Numbered from the stretch's first letter, positions 15,499 to 24,421 are shown. The stretch is 64,000 bases of DNA from Virgibacillus siamensis (GCF_900162695.1 NZ_FUIH01000007.1:1488001-1552000); one strand, 5' to 3'. Translations and numbers: made by a program. Notes: generated by a model not told the origin, from the letters alone.

Positions 15499-16320
15499 TT
15501 ATCCAAAACGTCCAGTAATATAATCTTCTGTTCGCTGATCTGCTGGGTTTGAAAAAAGCTTATCTGTATCGTTATATTCAATTACTTCACCGTTCAGAAA
15601 AAACGCTGTCTTATCAGAAATCCTTGCTGCCTGCTGCATATTATGCGTAACAATTACAATACTGTATTCTTGCTTCAGTGTTTGGACAAGTTCTTCCACC
15701 TTTGATGTTGAAACCGGATCAAGAGCGGATGTGGGTTCATCCATCAAAATGACATCCGGTTCAATTGCCAGACATCTGGCAATACATAACCGTTGCTGCT
15801 GTCCACCGGATAAACCAAAAGCATTCTCATGCAGCCGGTCTTTCACTTCATCCCAAAGTGCAGCACCTTTAAGACTTTTTTCAACGATTTCATCAAGTAT
15901 TTTTTTCTTTTTGATTCCATGAATTTTCAAACCAAATACGACATTTTCATAGATTGATTTTGGGAATGGATTAGGTTTCTGGAAAACCATACCGACATTA
16001 GTACGTAAATTCTCCACATTGTACTTTCGAGCGAAAATATCTTTATCTTTATATATAATACGCCCACCCATTTTCACAGATGGCACCAATTCTACCATTC
16101 GATTGAGGGCTTTAATGAATGTGGACTTACCACATCCTGAAGGCCCTATTATTGCCGTGATTTTAGTAGCCGGGATATCCAGATCTATATTAAACAAGGC
16201 TTGCTTTTCACCGTACCAAAGGTTAAAATCCGAAATTGTATAAATGGATTCTGCCTGTTCTACGACTTTAATTGATTCTCTTATTCCAGTTTGTTTCTTT
16301 TCGATTGCTGCTGTCTGCAT
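15499..16320 (-). CDS. pstB: Phosphate ABC transporter ATP-binding protein PstB
   Basis: A 273-aa ABC ATPase. Walker A GPSGCGKS at residues 59-66, Q-loop region VFQKPNPFPKS typical of PstB, signature LSGGQQQR, Walker B DVILMDEPTSALDP and the switch VTHNM. The N-terminus has about 25 extra residues before the core. It energises phosphate uptake with PstC/PstA and PstS. Gap of 12 nt from pstA. Confidence 0.96.
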   Translation of the reverse strand: MQTAAIEKKQTGIRESIKVVEQAESIYTISDFNLWYGEKQALFNIDLDIPATKITAIIGPSGCGKSTFIKALNRMVELVPSVKMGGRIIYKDKDIFARKYNVENLRTNVGMVFQKPNPFPKSIYENVVFGLKIHGIKKKKILDEIVEKSLKGAALWDEVKDRLHENAFGLSGGQQQRLCIARCLAIEPDVILMDEPTSALDPVSTSKVEELVQTLKQEYSIVIVTHNMQQAARISDKTAFFLNGEVIEYNDTDKLFSNPADQRTEDYITGRFG

Positions 16321-16332
16321 ACATAATCCCCC

Positions 16333-17211
16333 TTAAAATCGTTTGGAAAATTTATTCCTTATAAATACTGCGATGGAATTCATAACCAGGAGCATGAACA
16401 AGAGCACAATAATTCCGGCAGAGGCTACCAGATGAAATTCCTCTTGCGGCCTTCCCGTCCAGTTAAAGATTTGAATAGGAAGAACAGTAAATCCGGACCA
16501 GATATTTTCAGGCAAATAAGCAATAAATGATAATGCACCAATCATTAACAAAGGTGCTGTTTCACCAATTGCACGGGACAGTGCCAATATTCCCCCTGTA
16601 AGTATCCCTGGAATTGCCGCTGGAAGTACAATACGCCGAATGGTTTGCCATTTTGTAGCACCCATTGCATAGGATGCCTCCTTCTGTTCAGGAGGTATGG
16701 CACGAATAGCTTCCTGGGCAGCCACTACGATAATTGGAAGAATCAAAAGACTCATCGTTAGACCGCCGGCCAAAACACTTCTGCCCATTTCCAATAGCCT
16801 TACAAATACAGTTAAACCAAGCAGACCAAAAACAATGGATGGTACTCCTGCGAGATTGGAGATATTCACTTGAATAAATCCGGTGAATTTATTTTTCTTT
16901 GCATACTCCTCCAAATATATGGCAGTTCCAACCCCAAGTACCAATGATACAGGTGCTGTAACGGCCATTAACCAGAGTGATCCGGCAATCGCAGCCTTGA
17001 TACCTGCTTCTTCAGGAAATCTGGATGCAAAACTGGTTATATATGACCAGTCAAGGTACCCGATCCCCTGCGTTAAAATACGATATAACAGTACCGCCAA
17101 CACAGTTATTCCAAAAACAGCCGCCAGAAAAAATAAACCCTTTAAGATTTGATTGGCTGCCAGCCTCCTTGGAATTCCGTTATGGATAGACTTTTTATCA
17201 ACCAGATTCAT
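16333..17211 (-). CDS. pstA: Phosphate ABC transporter permease PstA
   Basis: A 292-aa integral membrane protein with six hydrophobic segments and the ABC permease EAA loop (YAMGATKWQTIRRIVLPAAIPGILTG) in the second half. It pairs with PstC to form the channel. Start at ATG 17211 lies one base after the pstC stop region, so translation is probably coupled. Confidence 0.95.
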   Translation of the reverse strand: MNLVDKKSIHNGIPRRLAANQILKGLFFLAAVFGITVLAVLLYRILTQGIGYLDWSYITSFASRFPEEAGIKAAIAGSLWLMAVTAPVSLVLGVGTAIYLEEYAKKNKFTGFIQVNISNLAGVPSIVFGLLGLTVFVRLLEMGRSVLAGGLTMSLLILPIIVVAAQEAIRAIPPEQKEASYAMGATKWQTIRRIVLPAAIPGILTGGILALSRAIGETAPLLMIGALSFIAYLPENIWSGFTVLPIQIFNWTGRPQEEFHLVASAGIIVLLFMLLVMNSIAVFIRNKFSKRF

Positions 17212-17212
17212 T

Positions 17213-18139
17213 CTAATACTCCTCCCTGAAACGACGGGTAATAAATTGTGACAGCAGATTCATCAATAAGGTGAAAACAAACAAAGTCATTCCAACAGCG
17301 TAGATGCTGTAATATGTGGTTGACCCGTATGAAGCATCACCCAAGCTTACCTGCACAATATATCCCGTCATTGTTTGAATCGATTCCATCACATCCAGCG
17401 TTAATTTTGGAGTTGACCCTGCAGCTACAGCAACAATCATCGTCTCCCCGATTGCCCGTGATATCCCCAGCACAAATGAAGAAATAATTCCCGACAGTGC
17501 AGCCGGAACGACTATTTTCAGCGCAACTTCCAGTCTTGTTGCCCCCATCGCCAGTGCACCCTCCCTCATTGCATTCGGAACTGACCCCATCGCATCTTCC
17601 GACAGAGATGCAATCATTGGGATAATCATGATTCCTACCACGATTCCAGGACTAAGTGCATTGAAAATTGGCAGACTTGGAATGAGCTGCTGTAAAACAG
17701 GAGTAACAAAGGTCAAGGCAAAGAAACCATATACAATAGTAGGAATACCAGCTAATACCTCCATGATTGGCTTCACGATTCTACGTACTCGGTCACTAGC
17801 ATATTCACTTAAATAAATTGCCGAAGCAATTCCTGTTGGGATAGACACTGCCATTGCTATGCCAGTAATTAACAATGTTCCAGAAATAAGGGGAAGAATT
17901 CCAAAAACCGGTTCCGTGCCAAATGGCCACCATTCGGTTTCGGTTATAAAATCAAGGAAAGATACCCGATCGAAAAAAGTAACGGTTTCCACTAATAATG
18001 TGACAACAATTCCAATGGTTGTCAGTACCGAAATAACAGCACACATCATTAAAAATACCGGAACTGCTTTTTCATTGAATCTGAGCATAAAACGATTTGA
18101 GTTTTTTTCGTTAATCATTTTTTTAACGTCAATAGCCAT
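17213..18139 (-). CDS. pstC: Phosphate ABC transporter permease PstC
   Basis: A 308-aa permease with about six membrane helices and the EAA loop LAMGATRLEVALKIVVPAALSG. ATG 18139 is chosen because GAGGAG lies just upstream; the longer in-frame extension to 18211 precedes that site. A 115-nt gap separates it from pstS, without an obvious terminator. Confidence 0.95.
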   Translation of the reverse strand: MAIDVKKMINEKNSNRFMLRFNEKAVPVFLMMCAVISVLTTIGIVVTLLVETVTFFDRVSFLDFITETEWWPFGTEPVFGILPLISGTLLITGIAMAVSIPTGIASAIYLSEYASDRVRRIVKPIMEVLAGIPTIVYGFFALTFVTPVLQQLIPSLPIFNALSPGIVVGIMIIPMIASLSEDAMGSVPNAMREGALAMGATRLEVALKIVVPAALSGIISSFVLGISRAIGETMIVAVAAGSTPKLTLDVMESIQTMTGYIVQVSLGDASYGSTTYYSIYAVGMTLFVFTLLMNLLSQFITRRFREEY

Positions 18140-18254
18140 ACGTAATACTCCTCTGCAAAATCTTATGATTGGGTTGAATGACAATAGGAAAGCGAGGTGA
18201 ACAGCAGCCATTCACCTCTCTCATAATCCTGTTTCCGGAATACTTCATACGAGC

Positions 18255-19202
18255 TTATTTACCGGCTATGTTTTCGATTTTCTTTATGTCCTTTTTATAA
18301 GCTTTTTCAGGTTTAGCAACATATCCAACAGCTTCTGCCATTTTACCGGCATGTTCAAGGGTGTACTTCACAAAATCATATACAGATTCATTTTTCAGTG
18401 CTTCGTTTTTTACATAGATGTACAATGGTCTTGAAAAAGGATTGTACGTACCGGATTTAATTGATTCATGACTTGGCAATACCGGGCTTCCCTTACTGTT
18501 TACAATTGGTACTGCTTTTAATTGGTCTTTATTTTCGGCATAATACGCATAGCCAAAATAGCCAATACCGTTTTTAGATCCTGTTACACCTTGTACCAAA
18601 ACATTGTCATCTTCCGAAAGTGCAGCATCTTTCCGGATTTGTCCTTCTCCCAAAACGACTTCACTGAAATAGTCGTAAGTTCCGGAATCTGCACCGGGAC
18701 TGAAAAATTTTATTTCTTCATCCGGCCACCCTTTTTTAATGTCCGACCATGATTGAACTTCCCCTTTTTCACTCCACATTTCCTTCAACTGCCCAACTGT
18801 CAGTTTATCAACCCAATCATTCTTTTTATTGACAACGATTGACAGTCCATCAAGTGCGACTTCAAATTCCGTATATTCAATTCCTTTTTCTTTCAGTAAT
18901 TTCTTTTCTTCTTTATCAATCGGACGGGAAGCATTTGAAATATGAGTTTCTCCGGCGATAAACTTTTCCAATCCGCCACCAGTACCGGAAACACCTATAT
19001 TCACTTTCGCATCGGGATTCTTTGTCTGATATTCTTCGGCAATCCCCTCCAAAATCGGGAAGACAGTAGAGGATCCATCAACCATAATTTCTGTTTCATT
19101 ACCGTTACCTGTTCCTTTACTTCCTTCCGCATTCCCACATGCTGCCAATAGCACTACTGTCAGAGAAATGAACAGCGATACGAAAATAGTCCTTCTTCTC
19201 AA
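18255..19202 (-). CDS. pstS: Phosphate-binding lipoprotein PstS
   Basis: A 315-aa solute-binding protein. The signal peptide ends in lipobox LLAAC (Cys about residue 22), so it is lipid-anchored outside the membrane. Phosphate-binding signatures include DGSSTVFPI, SGTGGGLEKF and SPGADSGTYDYF. The start is TTG 19202, preceded by AGGGGG; the longer ORF to 19265 includes the promoter region and is rejected. A four-repeat Pho box lies at 19276-19314, so induction by phosphate starvation through PhoP is likely. Confidence 0.95.
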   Translation of the reverse strand: MRRRTIFVSLFISLTVVLLAACGNAEGSKGTGNGNETEIMVDGSSTVFPILEGIAEEYQTKNPDAKVNIGVSGTGGGLEKFIAGETHISNASRPIDKEEKKLLKEKGIEYTEFEVALDGLSIVVNKKNDWVDKLTVGQLKEMWSEKGEVQSWSDIKKGWPDEEIKFFSPGADSGTYDYFSEVVLGEGQIRKDAALSEDDNVLVQGVTGSKNGIGYFGYAYYAENKDQLKAVPIVNSKGSPVLPSHESIKSGTYNPFSRPLYIYVKNEALKNESVYDFVKYTLEHAGKMAEAVGYVAKPEKAYKKDIKKIENIAGK

Positions 19203-19260
19203 TTTAAAGCCCCCTGTTATGGTTGTTGTCAGGAAAGCATACTTCCTTTCCTGCAACTCC

Positions 19261-19314
19261 ATCATAAAGGACCAGTGTTAATTACCTGTTAACTGCTTGT
19301 AAAAAATACGTAAA
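19261..19314 (-). promoter_or_regulatory. Pho box and -10 of the pst operon
   Basis: On the minus strand, four TT(T/A)AC(A/G) repeats occur at exact 11-bp periodicity (5-bp spacers): 19309-19314, 19298-19303, 19287-19292 and 19276-19281. A TATGAT -10 follows at 19261-19266. This is the standard PhoP-binding layout of B. subtilis pst. The first repeat is TTTACG; the others fit the consensus exactly. Confidence 0.9.
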
Positions 19315-19346
19315 AAAAGCCTGAACCCATGCTGCAGGTTCAGACT
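19311..19346 (-). terminator. Terminator of pbpA
   Basis: AGCCTGAACC at 19318-19327 pairs with GGTTCAGACT at 19337-19346 with one mismatch; on the minus strand seven T residues follow. It abuts the Pho box, insulating pst from pbpA transcription. Confidence 0.88.
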
Positions 19347-19361
19347 TGACGAAATGGAAAC

Positions 19362-21425
19362 TTATTTCCCGTTATCTTTTTTTAATTCAAAATATGCATC
19401 CAAAATACCCTCGCCAACCAATTTACTTACCGGATGTTGGGCTGCCACTACGCCACCCTTTGGAACCATAACGGCAAACGCTACTTCCGGATGGTTATAT
19501 GGAGCATAGCCGACAAGTGAATGATTCTCTGCATCCATAACCTTTTTGCCATCCTCATATATATCACTCTCCGCTGTACCCGTTTTTCCGGCAGCGGTAT
19601 ACGGTTTCCCCGCGAAATAGGATGCTGCAGTTCCGCCAACTTCCTGATAAACCCTCCGGAAGCCTTCCTGTACACGATCCAGATACTTATCTTCCATCGT
19701 AATTTTATTCAACACTTCGGTATTAACACTCTTATATACCGGTCCTAAATCTTCCTCATGAGGAACCGGGGTTCTTATTGATTTCAGGAAATGCGGCTGT
19801 ACGCGATATCCATCATTTGCAATAGTTGACACATATTGGGCAAGTTGCAGTGTTGTATATGTATCATACTGACCAATTGCAAAGTCCAGCAGGTTACCTG
19901 CTTTCGGATCCGGACCTTCATAGCCAACCGATTCATATGGAAAATCAACGCCGGTTGAAACACCAAGACCGAACTGACTGAAATAGTTCCGAATTTCCTG
20001 GAAGGCAGATGGATCAAAATTCAATTTTTCATTCGGCTGGTAATTAAAATCCCCGCCCATCCGCATTGCAATATAGAACATATACACGTTGGACGACCGT
20101 TTCAGTGCGTTCACATCATTAATCCAGCCAAGATTCATATATGAGCTTTTCTCTGGTGTTCCAGCAATTTGAATTGGTGCATCATAAAACGACTGGCCAA
20201 TATCAATAACGCCTGAAGCATAACCGGAAAGCATGGTAGCACCCTTAACTGCGGACCCCGGCTCATGTGCTGCATACAGCGCTTTAAGCCCTGCATTTTC
20301 AAATTCATGTTCCTCGCGGTTATAATGCTGTCCGGCGATTGCCAGCAGTTCCCCTGTTTGGGGATTCATAACTACCGCAAATGCATCGTTCATGTAACGA
20401 TTTTTATACGGATATTTTTGGATAGCCGTTTTCAGTTCTTTACGCAAAATTTTATTTACTTTCTTTTGCAGTTTCATATTGACCGTAAGAACGAGATCTT
20501 TCCCGCGCTGACCTTCCACGACTACTTCAGAATCAATCACCTTTCCGTCATTATTCGTCGTATATTCAATTTTTTCTTTACGGCCTCTCAGCAGTTCTTC
20601 ATACTGTTCTTCCAGGCCGCTTTTTCCAACACGATCATTCCGTTTATATCCTCTTGATAAATAGTACGATTCCTTCTCAGCGAGAATACCCTGGGATTGG
20701 GAAGTAATTGATCCAATAAAGTTACTGAATGTTTCACCGTACGGCTTAATCCGCTCCCAGTCAGTAGTAGCGTTTATTCCATCCAGCATATCCAAATGCT
20801 CGGACACTTTAGCAAATTCTTCAGGTGTTACACCTTCGTTTTTAATAACATGCGGTGTTAAGGTCATAGCCTGGTCCATTTCTTTTTTAATAGCCATTAC
20901 TTCAAGCTGTTTATCGGTAAAATCATCAATCTCATTTTTTTTAATTCGTTTTAAAATGGTATCGTACTCTTCTCCATTATCCATTTTTTCAATTTCTTTT
21001 TCCGTGATACGGCTTTTGGCTTCTTCCATATGTTTCAGGTACCAATATTCCTTTTTATTTCGTTCCGTTACACCATAATCCCCGTCTTCTTCCGGCATGG
21101 AAATAAATTGTGACAGTTTCTCAGCTACCTTCAGCCTGTCCTCTGCCTGTATCCCTTTTGCCGGTGTATACGTAATCGAATATAATGGTTTATTTCCAAC
21201 AATTAAATTATGATTCCGGTCAAACATTCGACCTCTCGGAACCGGAATTTGTGTATACTCCTTCACAGTTTTGTCAATCTCTTCCTGAAACTCTTCCCCA
21301 TTCAGGATTTGAACAACCCCGAGCTGTAAAACCAAAACAGAGAACAGTAAAAAGACGATGAAAAACAATATATTTAAGCGAAAGGGAAGCTGTGCTTTCT
21401 TCTTTCTCGTCTTCTTTTGAACCAT
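19362..21425 (-). CDS. pbpA: Class B penicillin-binding protein (PbpA/PBP2-like transpeptidase)
   Basis: A 687-aa D,D-transpeptidase that crosslinks peptidoglycan. Short cytoplasmic tail, one membrane anchor (about residues 17-38), a pedestal domain starting VPRGRMFDRN, and a C-terminal transpeptidase domain. Active-site motifs: SAVK (SxxK), SSN (SxN) and KTGT (KTG). Synteny with B. subtilis pbpA (PBP2A, 716 aa), which acts with the Rod complex in elongation, favours that role. Starts with a strongly basic MVQKKTRKKK tail. Confidence 0.93.
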   Translation of the reverse strand: MVQKKTRKKKAQLPFRLNILFFIVFLLFSVLVLQLGVVQILNGEEFQEEIDKTVKEYTQIPVPRGRMFDRNHNLIVGNKPLYSITYTPAKGIQAEDRLKVAEKLSQFISMPEEDGDYGVTERNKKEYWYLKHMEEAKSRITEKEIEKMDNGEEYDTILKRIKKNEIDDFTDKQLEVMAIKKEMDQAMTLTPHVIKNEGVTPEEFAKVSEHLDMLDGINATTDWERIKPYGETFSNFIGSITSQSQGILAEKESYYLSRGYKRNDRVGKSGLEEQYEELLRGRKEKIEYTTNNDGKVIDSEVVVEGQRGKDLVLTVNMKLQKKVNKILRKELKTAIQKYPYKNRYMNDAFAVVMNPQTGELLAIAGQHYNREEHEFENAGLKALYAAHEPGSAVKGATMLSGYASGVIDIGQSFYDAPIQIAGTPEKSSYMNLGWINDVNALKRSSNVYMFYIAMRMGGDFNYQPNEKLNFDPSAFQEIRNYFSQFGLGVSTGVDFPYESVGYEGPDPKAGNLLDFAIGQYDTYTTLQLAQYVSTIANDGYRVQPHFLKSIRTPVPHEEDLGPVYKSVNTEVLNKITMEDKYLDRVQEGFRRVYQEVGGTAASYFAGKPYTAAGKTGTAESDIYEDGKKVMDAENHSLVGYAPYNHPEVAFAVMVPKGGVVAAQHPVSKLVGEGILDAYFELKKDNGK

Positions 21426-21495
21426 TGATCTCCCCCTAAATAAGAACTTCCAAGTAAACCTATTATAGCATTAATCACTGGAAATTCTAAGAGGA

Positions 21496-22767
21496 TTATC
21501 GATCTTTTTCATCGGTTAATTGCTCTTTAATCATGACTTCTTTCTTATGCGGACTTCCGAGAAATATATCTTTCACAAATAGGTAAATAAACAAATGACC
21601 TGCCCCAAATACAACAAGCAGCCATGGAATAATTTTTTCAGCAGGAACGAGAGAAATAGCAATAAGGAAAGATAATATTGCCACTACTCTCCCGATATTT
21701 ACAAACAATTCCCTGACGACAATATATTCTATCCGGAAATCTTTCGCCTTCCATGCTTTTCCAATAACATCATATGTCAAGGAGACATACGGGACATTAA
21801 TTATCGGATAGGCAATCCCGATCAATACTGCATATATAATCAGCTTAAAGTAATTAATGTCAAATAGAATAATGTATATGGAGACATACAACAATATAGC
21901 ACCGGCCAAAATAGCTTTTTTTCTCATTGATGGCTTAATCCATTTGGTGACAATAAAATAAAAAACGAGTGACAACCCGGATAAGAATAAATTAAACATC
22001 CCAAGAGCAAATTCACTTTTCGTGATCAAATACACCCAAATCGCAATCACAAACAGGAAAATCCCTTCGCGGAGCCCTTGAAAGATATGGGCATTCAAAA
22101 TTTTACTCCAATTTTTATTATGTCTTTTCTCAACCAGCACCCGTTTAAAATAAAATGACCCTTCTGCCTGTCTGCGTTTCAGGAAAAAACTGCAGACAAC
22201 TGCACTGATAAACAAACCGAAAGAGATTGTAAATATTGTTGTATAACCAATATTGGCAGGCATTTTCAAAATAATGGTACCTGCCAGCAGCGGACCAATC
22301 ATTCCTCCAAACGACTGGAGAATACCCAAGAAACCATTGAAAAAATCCCTTGATTCCGGTTCAGTTATTTCAAATGTCAATACGTTAAATGCAAGCCAAT
22401 AAAATCCATAGCCGATCCCTAAAAGGCTTCCTAGAAGAAAATTATACGTAGACGCATCCTCCGCAATAATGAGGACGCTCAAAAAAAATAGGGATAAAAC
22501 CGTTACCCCTACCCTAAGTACAATCACCCTATCGACCTTTTTCGCAACCTTACCGGCAATGATGAATGTTATCGGCTGCAATAAATAAATCCCCAGATTG
22601 TACATTGCAATCGTGACGTAATCACCGGATTGTTTCCACAAATAAATATTAACAAATGTGTTAGACAGAAATATTCCGAGTGAGTATAGTCCGCCAATTA
22701 CCAGCAGGAATATTAAATCCCTGTTTATATCCACTTTGCCAGCTATATTCTGAATACTTTTGTGCAT
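21496..22767 (-). CDS. yqgE: Major facilitator superfamily transporter (YqgE-like)
   Basis: A 423-aa protein with about 12 hydrophobic segments, typical MFS size. It resembles B. subtilis YqgE, which lies between pbpA and sodA as here. Substrate unknown; no diagnostic drug or sugar motif was recognised. AAAGGAG lies 8 nt before ATG 22767; the ATG at 22773 is too close to it. A terminator for sodA lies just upstream, so it likely has its own promoter. Confidence 0.85.
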   Translation of the reverse strand: MHKSIQNIAGKVDINRDLIFLLVIGGLYSLGIFLSNTFVNIYLWKQSGDYVTIAMYNLGIYLLQPITFIIAGKVAKKVDRVIVLRVGVTVLSLFFLSVLIIAEDASTYNFLLGSLLGIGYGFYWLAFNVLTFEITEPESRDFFNGFLGILQSFGGMIGPLLAGTIILKMPANIGYTTIFTISFGLFISAVVCSFFLKRRQAEGSFYFKRVLVEKRHNKNWSKILNAHIFQGLREGIFLFVIAIWVYLITKSEFALGMFNLFLSGLSLVFYFIVTKWIKPSMRKKAILAGAILLYVSIYIILFDINYFKLIIYAVLIGIAYPIINVPYVSLTYDVIGKAWKAKDFRIEYIVVRELFVNIGRVVAILSFLIAISLVPAEKIIPWLLVVFGAGHLFIYLFVKDIFLGSPHKKEVMIKEQLTDEKDR

Positions 22768-22834
22768 ATCCATTGCTCCTTTAACTGCTATTAGTTTGAG
22801 CAAAAAGCAAACAGATATGCAGGGATATTATATT

Positions 22835-22869
22835 CAAAAAAGGCACGGATACTATATACCCGCGCCTTT
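22835..22869 (-). terminator. Terminator of sodA
   Basis: AAAGGCACGG (22838-22847) pairs with CCGCGCCTTT (22860-22869) with one mismatch; T residues follow on the minus strand. Confidence 0.85.
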
Positions 22870-22885
22870 CATTGCTAATATTTAT

Positions 22886-23497
22886 TTATTTTGCCGCATC
22901 GTAATTTTTTGCAACTTCATCCCAGTTTACTACATTCCAGAATGCGGAAACATAATCAGGGCGTTTGTTTTGATATTTAAGGTAATAAGCGTGCTCCCAA
23001 ACGTCCAGTCCAAGAAGCGGTGTTTTACCTTCCATCAATGGGGAATCCTGGTTTGGTGTGCTTGTTACTTCCAGTTCACCATTGTTCACTACAAGCCAAG
23101 CCCAGCCGGATCCGAAACGGCCTTTTGCAGCTGTTTCAAATTCTTCTTTAAATTTGTCAAAGCTGCCGAATTTGCCATTAATTTTATCAGCAAGTTCACC
23201 TGTTGGTTCGCCGCCGCCATTTGGAGACATTACTTTCCAGAATAAGCTATGGTTGGCATGTCCGCCGCCATTGTTACGAACAGCAGTACGAATATTTTCC
23301 GGTACAGAATCAATATTGCTTACAAGATCATCAACTGATTTACTTTCAAGATCCGCTTTTCCTTCTACAGCGGCATTCAATTTTGTAACATAAGTGTTAT
23401 GATGCTTAGTGTGGTGGATGTTCATTGTTTCTTTATCGATTGTTGGTTCTAAAGCATCGTATGCATAAGGTAGTTCTGGTAATTCAAATTTTGCCAT
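22886..23497 (-). CDS. sodA: Superoxide dismutase [Mn]
   Basis: A 203-aa Mn/Fe superoxide dismutase converting superoxide to peroxide and oxygen. Metal ligands are in the usual places: His in NIHHTKHH (about 28), His in GGHANHSLFW, and Asp/His in DVWEHAYYLKY near the C-terminus. The MGxGWAWLV-type segment (GSGWAWLV) and the GGGEPTGEL region suggest the Mn form. ATG 23497 follows GGGAGG. No PerR box was identified. Confidence 0.95.
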   Translation of the reverse strand: MAKFELPELPYAYDALEPTIDKETMNIHHTKHHNTYVTKLNAAVEGKADLESKSVDDLVSNIDSVPENIRTAVRNNGGGHANHSLFWKVMSPNGGGEPTGELADKINGKFGSFDKFKEEFETAAKGRFGSGWAWLVVNNGELEVTSTPNQDSPLMEGKTPLLGLDVWEHAYYLKYQNKRPDYVSAFWNVVNWDEVAKNYDAAK

Positions 23498-23641
23498 TAT
23501 TAATTCCTCCCACAAAAATATGTTATTTAAAGGAATGAATGAAAATTCAACCTTTTAATCAAAGCGTATCAGAGCAATCCATGACTTGCAAATTATATGC
23601 ATAATTTAGCGAAACTTTGCCTTTGCCTTCTATCTTTTATC

Positions 23642-23680
23642 AAAAAAACAAAAACAAGCGTTATGCCCGTTTTTGTTTTG
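23642..23680 (-). terminator. Terminator of the tRNA cluster
   Basis: On the minus strand an ACAAAAAC arm pairs with a GTTTTTGT arm around a short GC-containing loop, followed by seven T residues. It lies just beyond the last tRNA gene. Confidence 0.8.
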
Positions 23681-23683
23681 GGA

Positions 23684-23756
23684 TGGCTCCGGACGGAATC
23701 GAACCGCCGACACAAGGATTTTCAGTCCTTTGCTCTACCGACTGAGCTACAGAGCC
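23684..23756 (-). tRNA. tRNA-Phe (GAA)
   Basis: Complete cloverleaf on the minus strand: acceptor GGCTCTG/CGGAGCC with one G-U pair, D-loop with GTAGCTCAGTCGG, anticodon loop CTGAAAA, T-loop GGTTCGATTCC. Discriminator A. The 3' CCA is not encoded (followed by TCC). Confidence 0.97.
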
Positions 23757-23849
23757 GTGATATTATAGTTAAATGTTTAATTACTGCTTCCTGAGCCTGG
23801 CTCGTCGTCTGTTTCATGCGGCTATGCTCTGAACTAATCAAAATATGTA

Positions 23850-23942
23850 TGGAGGAGGTAGAGGGATTCGAACCCCCGCGCGGTTTGACCCGCCTGTCGG
23901 TTTTCAAGACCGATCCCTTCAGCCAGACTTGGGTATACCTCC
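23850..23942 (-). tRNA. tRNA-Ser (TGA)
   Basis: Class II tRNA with a long variable arm. Acceptor GGAGGTA/TACCTCC, anticodon loop CTTGAAA (TGA, reads UCA), T-loop GGTTCGAATCC. If CCA is genome-encoded (minus strand TCCTCCA at the end), the discriminator base is T, not the G usual in bacterial tRNA-Ser; otherwise the gene ends at 23853. Confidence 0.95.
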
Positions 23943-23952
23943 AGTGAGTAAA

Positions 23953-24029
23953 TGGTGGACCCTGCAGGATTCGAACCTGCGACCGATCGGTTATGAGCCG
24001 ATAGCTCTAACCAGCTGAGCTAAGGGTCC
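23953..24029 (-). tRNA. tRNA with CAT anticodon, probably tRNA-Ile2
   Basis: Acceptor GGACCCT with CCA encoded, anticodon loop CTCATAA. It is not initiator tRNA because positions 1-72 form a G-C pair, and the elongator tRNA-Met is a separate gene at 24138. By elimination it is tRNA-Ile2, whose C34 is changed to lysidine by TilS to read AUA. Confidence 0.85.
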
Positions 24030-24043
24030 GTATTAAATTATAA

Positions 24044-24120
24044 TGGGGCGACCGGTGGGGATCGAACCCACGTATGCCGGAGCCACAATCCGGTGCGTTA
24101 ACCGCTTCGCCACGACCGCC
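24044..24120 (-). tRNA. tRNA-His (GTG)
   Basis: Anticodon loop TTGTGGC; the acceptor has the extra 5' G(-1) opposite C73 (8-bp stem), the histidine identity element; T-loop GGTTCGATCCC. CCA appears encoded. Confidence 0.96.
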
Positions 24121-24137
24121 GTTTTATGTAATTGAAA

Positions 24138-24214
24138 TGGTAGCGGCGGAGGGGATCGAACCCCCGACCTCACGGGTATGAACCGTACGCTCTCGCCAGC
24201 TGAGCTACACCGCC
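24138..24214 (-). tRNA. tRNA-Met (CAT), elongator
   Basis: Acceptor GGCGGTG/CGCCGCT, D-arm GTAGCTCAGCTGG, anticodon loop TTCATAC, T-loop GGTTCGATCCC, CCA encoded. The sequence is very close to B. subtilis elongator tRNA-Met. Confidence 0.95.
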
Positions 24215-24217
24215 ATA

Positions 24218-24292
24218 TGGCTCCACAGGCAGGAATCGAACCTGCGACCGATCGGTTAACAGCCGATTGCTCTACCGCTGAGCTACTGTGGA
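24218..24292 (-). tRNA. tRNA-Asn (GTT)
   Basis: Acceptor TCCACAG/CTGTGGA, D-loop GTAGCTCAGCGG, anticodon loop CTGTTAA, T-loop GGTTCGATTCC, discriminator G, CCA encoded. First gene of the six-tRNA transcript. Confidence 0.97.
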
Positions 24293-24392
24293 ATAATAAA
24301 ATAAGGTACGACAATCCAACAAATACGATTAGCTTATGTAAGCAGCTTTTCCGTTGCAAAAAATAACAATTTTTTTATCAGCAACGAAATAT

Positions 24393-24421
24393 AATTTACC
24401 ATGTACGACAGAATCTGTCAA
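24393..24421 (-). promoter_or_regulatory. Sigma-A promoter of the tRNA cluster
   Basis: On the minus strand TTGACA (24416-24421), 17-bp spacer, TAAATT (24393-24398). The start near 24386 would give a leader of about 95 nt before tRNA-Asn. Confidence 0.75.

Noticed and set aside
22760..23245. 161-codon ORF on the plus strand
   Set aside because: Spans the yqgE start, sodA terminator and sodA antisense; not a plausible gene.
23953..24029. Initiator tRNA-Met
   Set aside because: Positions 1 and 72 form a G-C pair and the anticodon-stem G-C triplet typical of initiators is missing; Ile2 fits better.
23684..24292. Integrated mobile element at the tRNA cluster
   Set aside because: No integrase, no duplicated tRNA 3' ends and no foreign genes next to the cluster.
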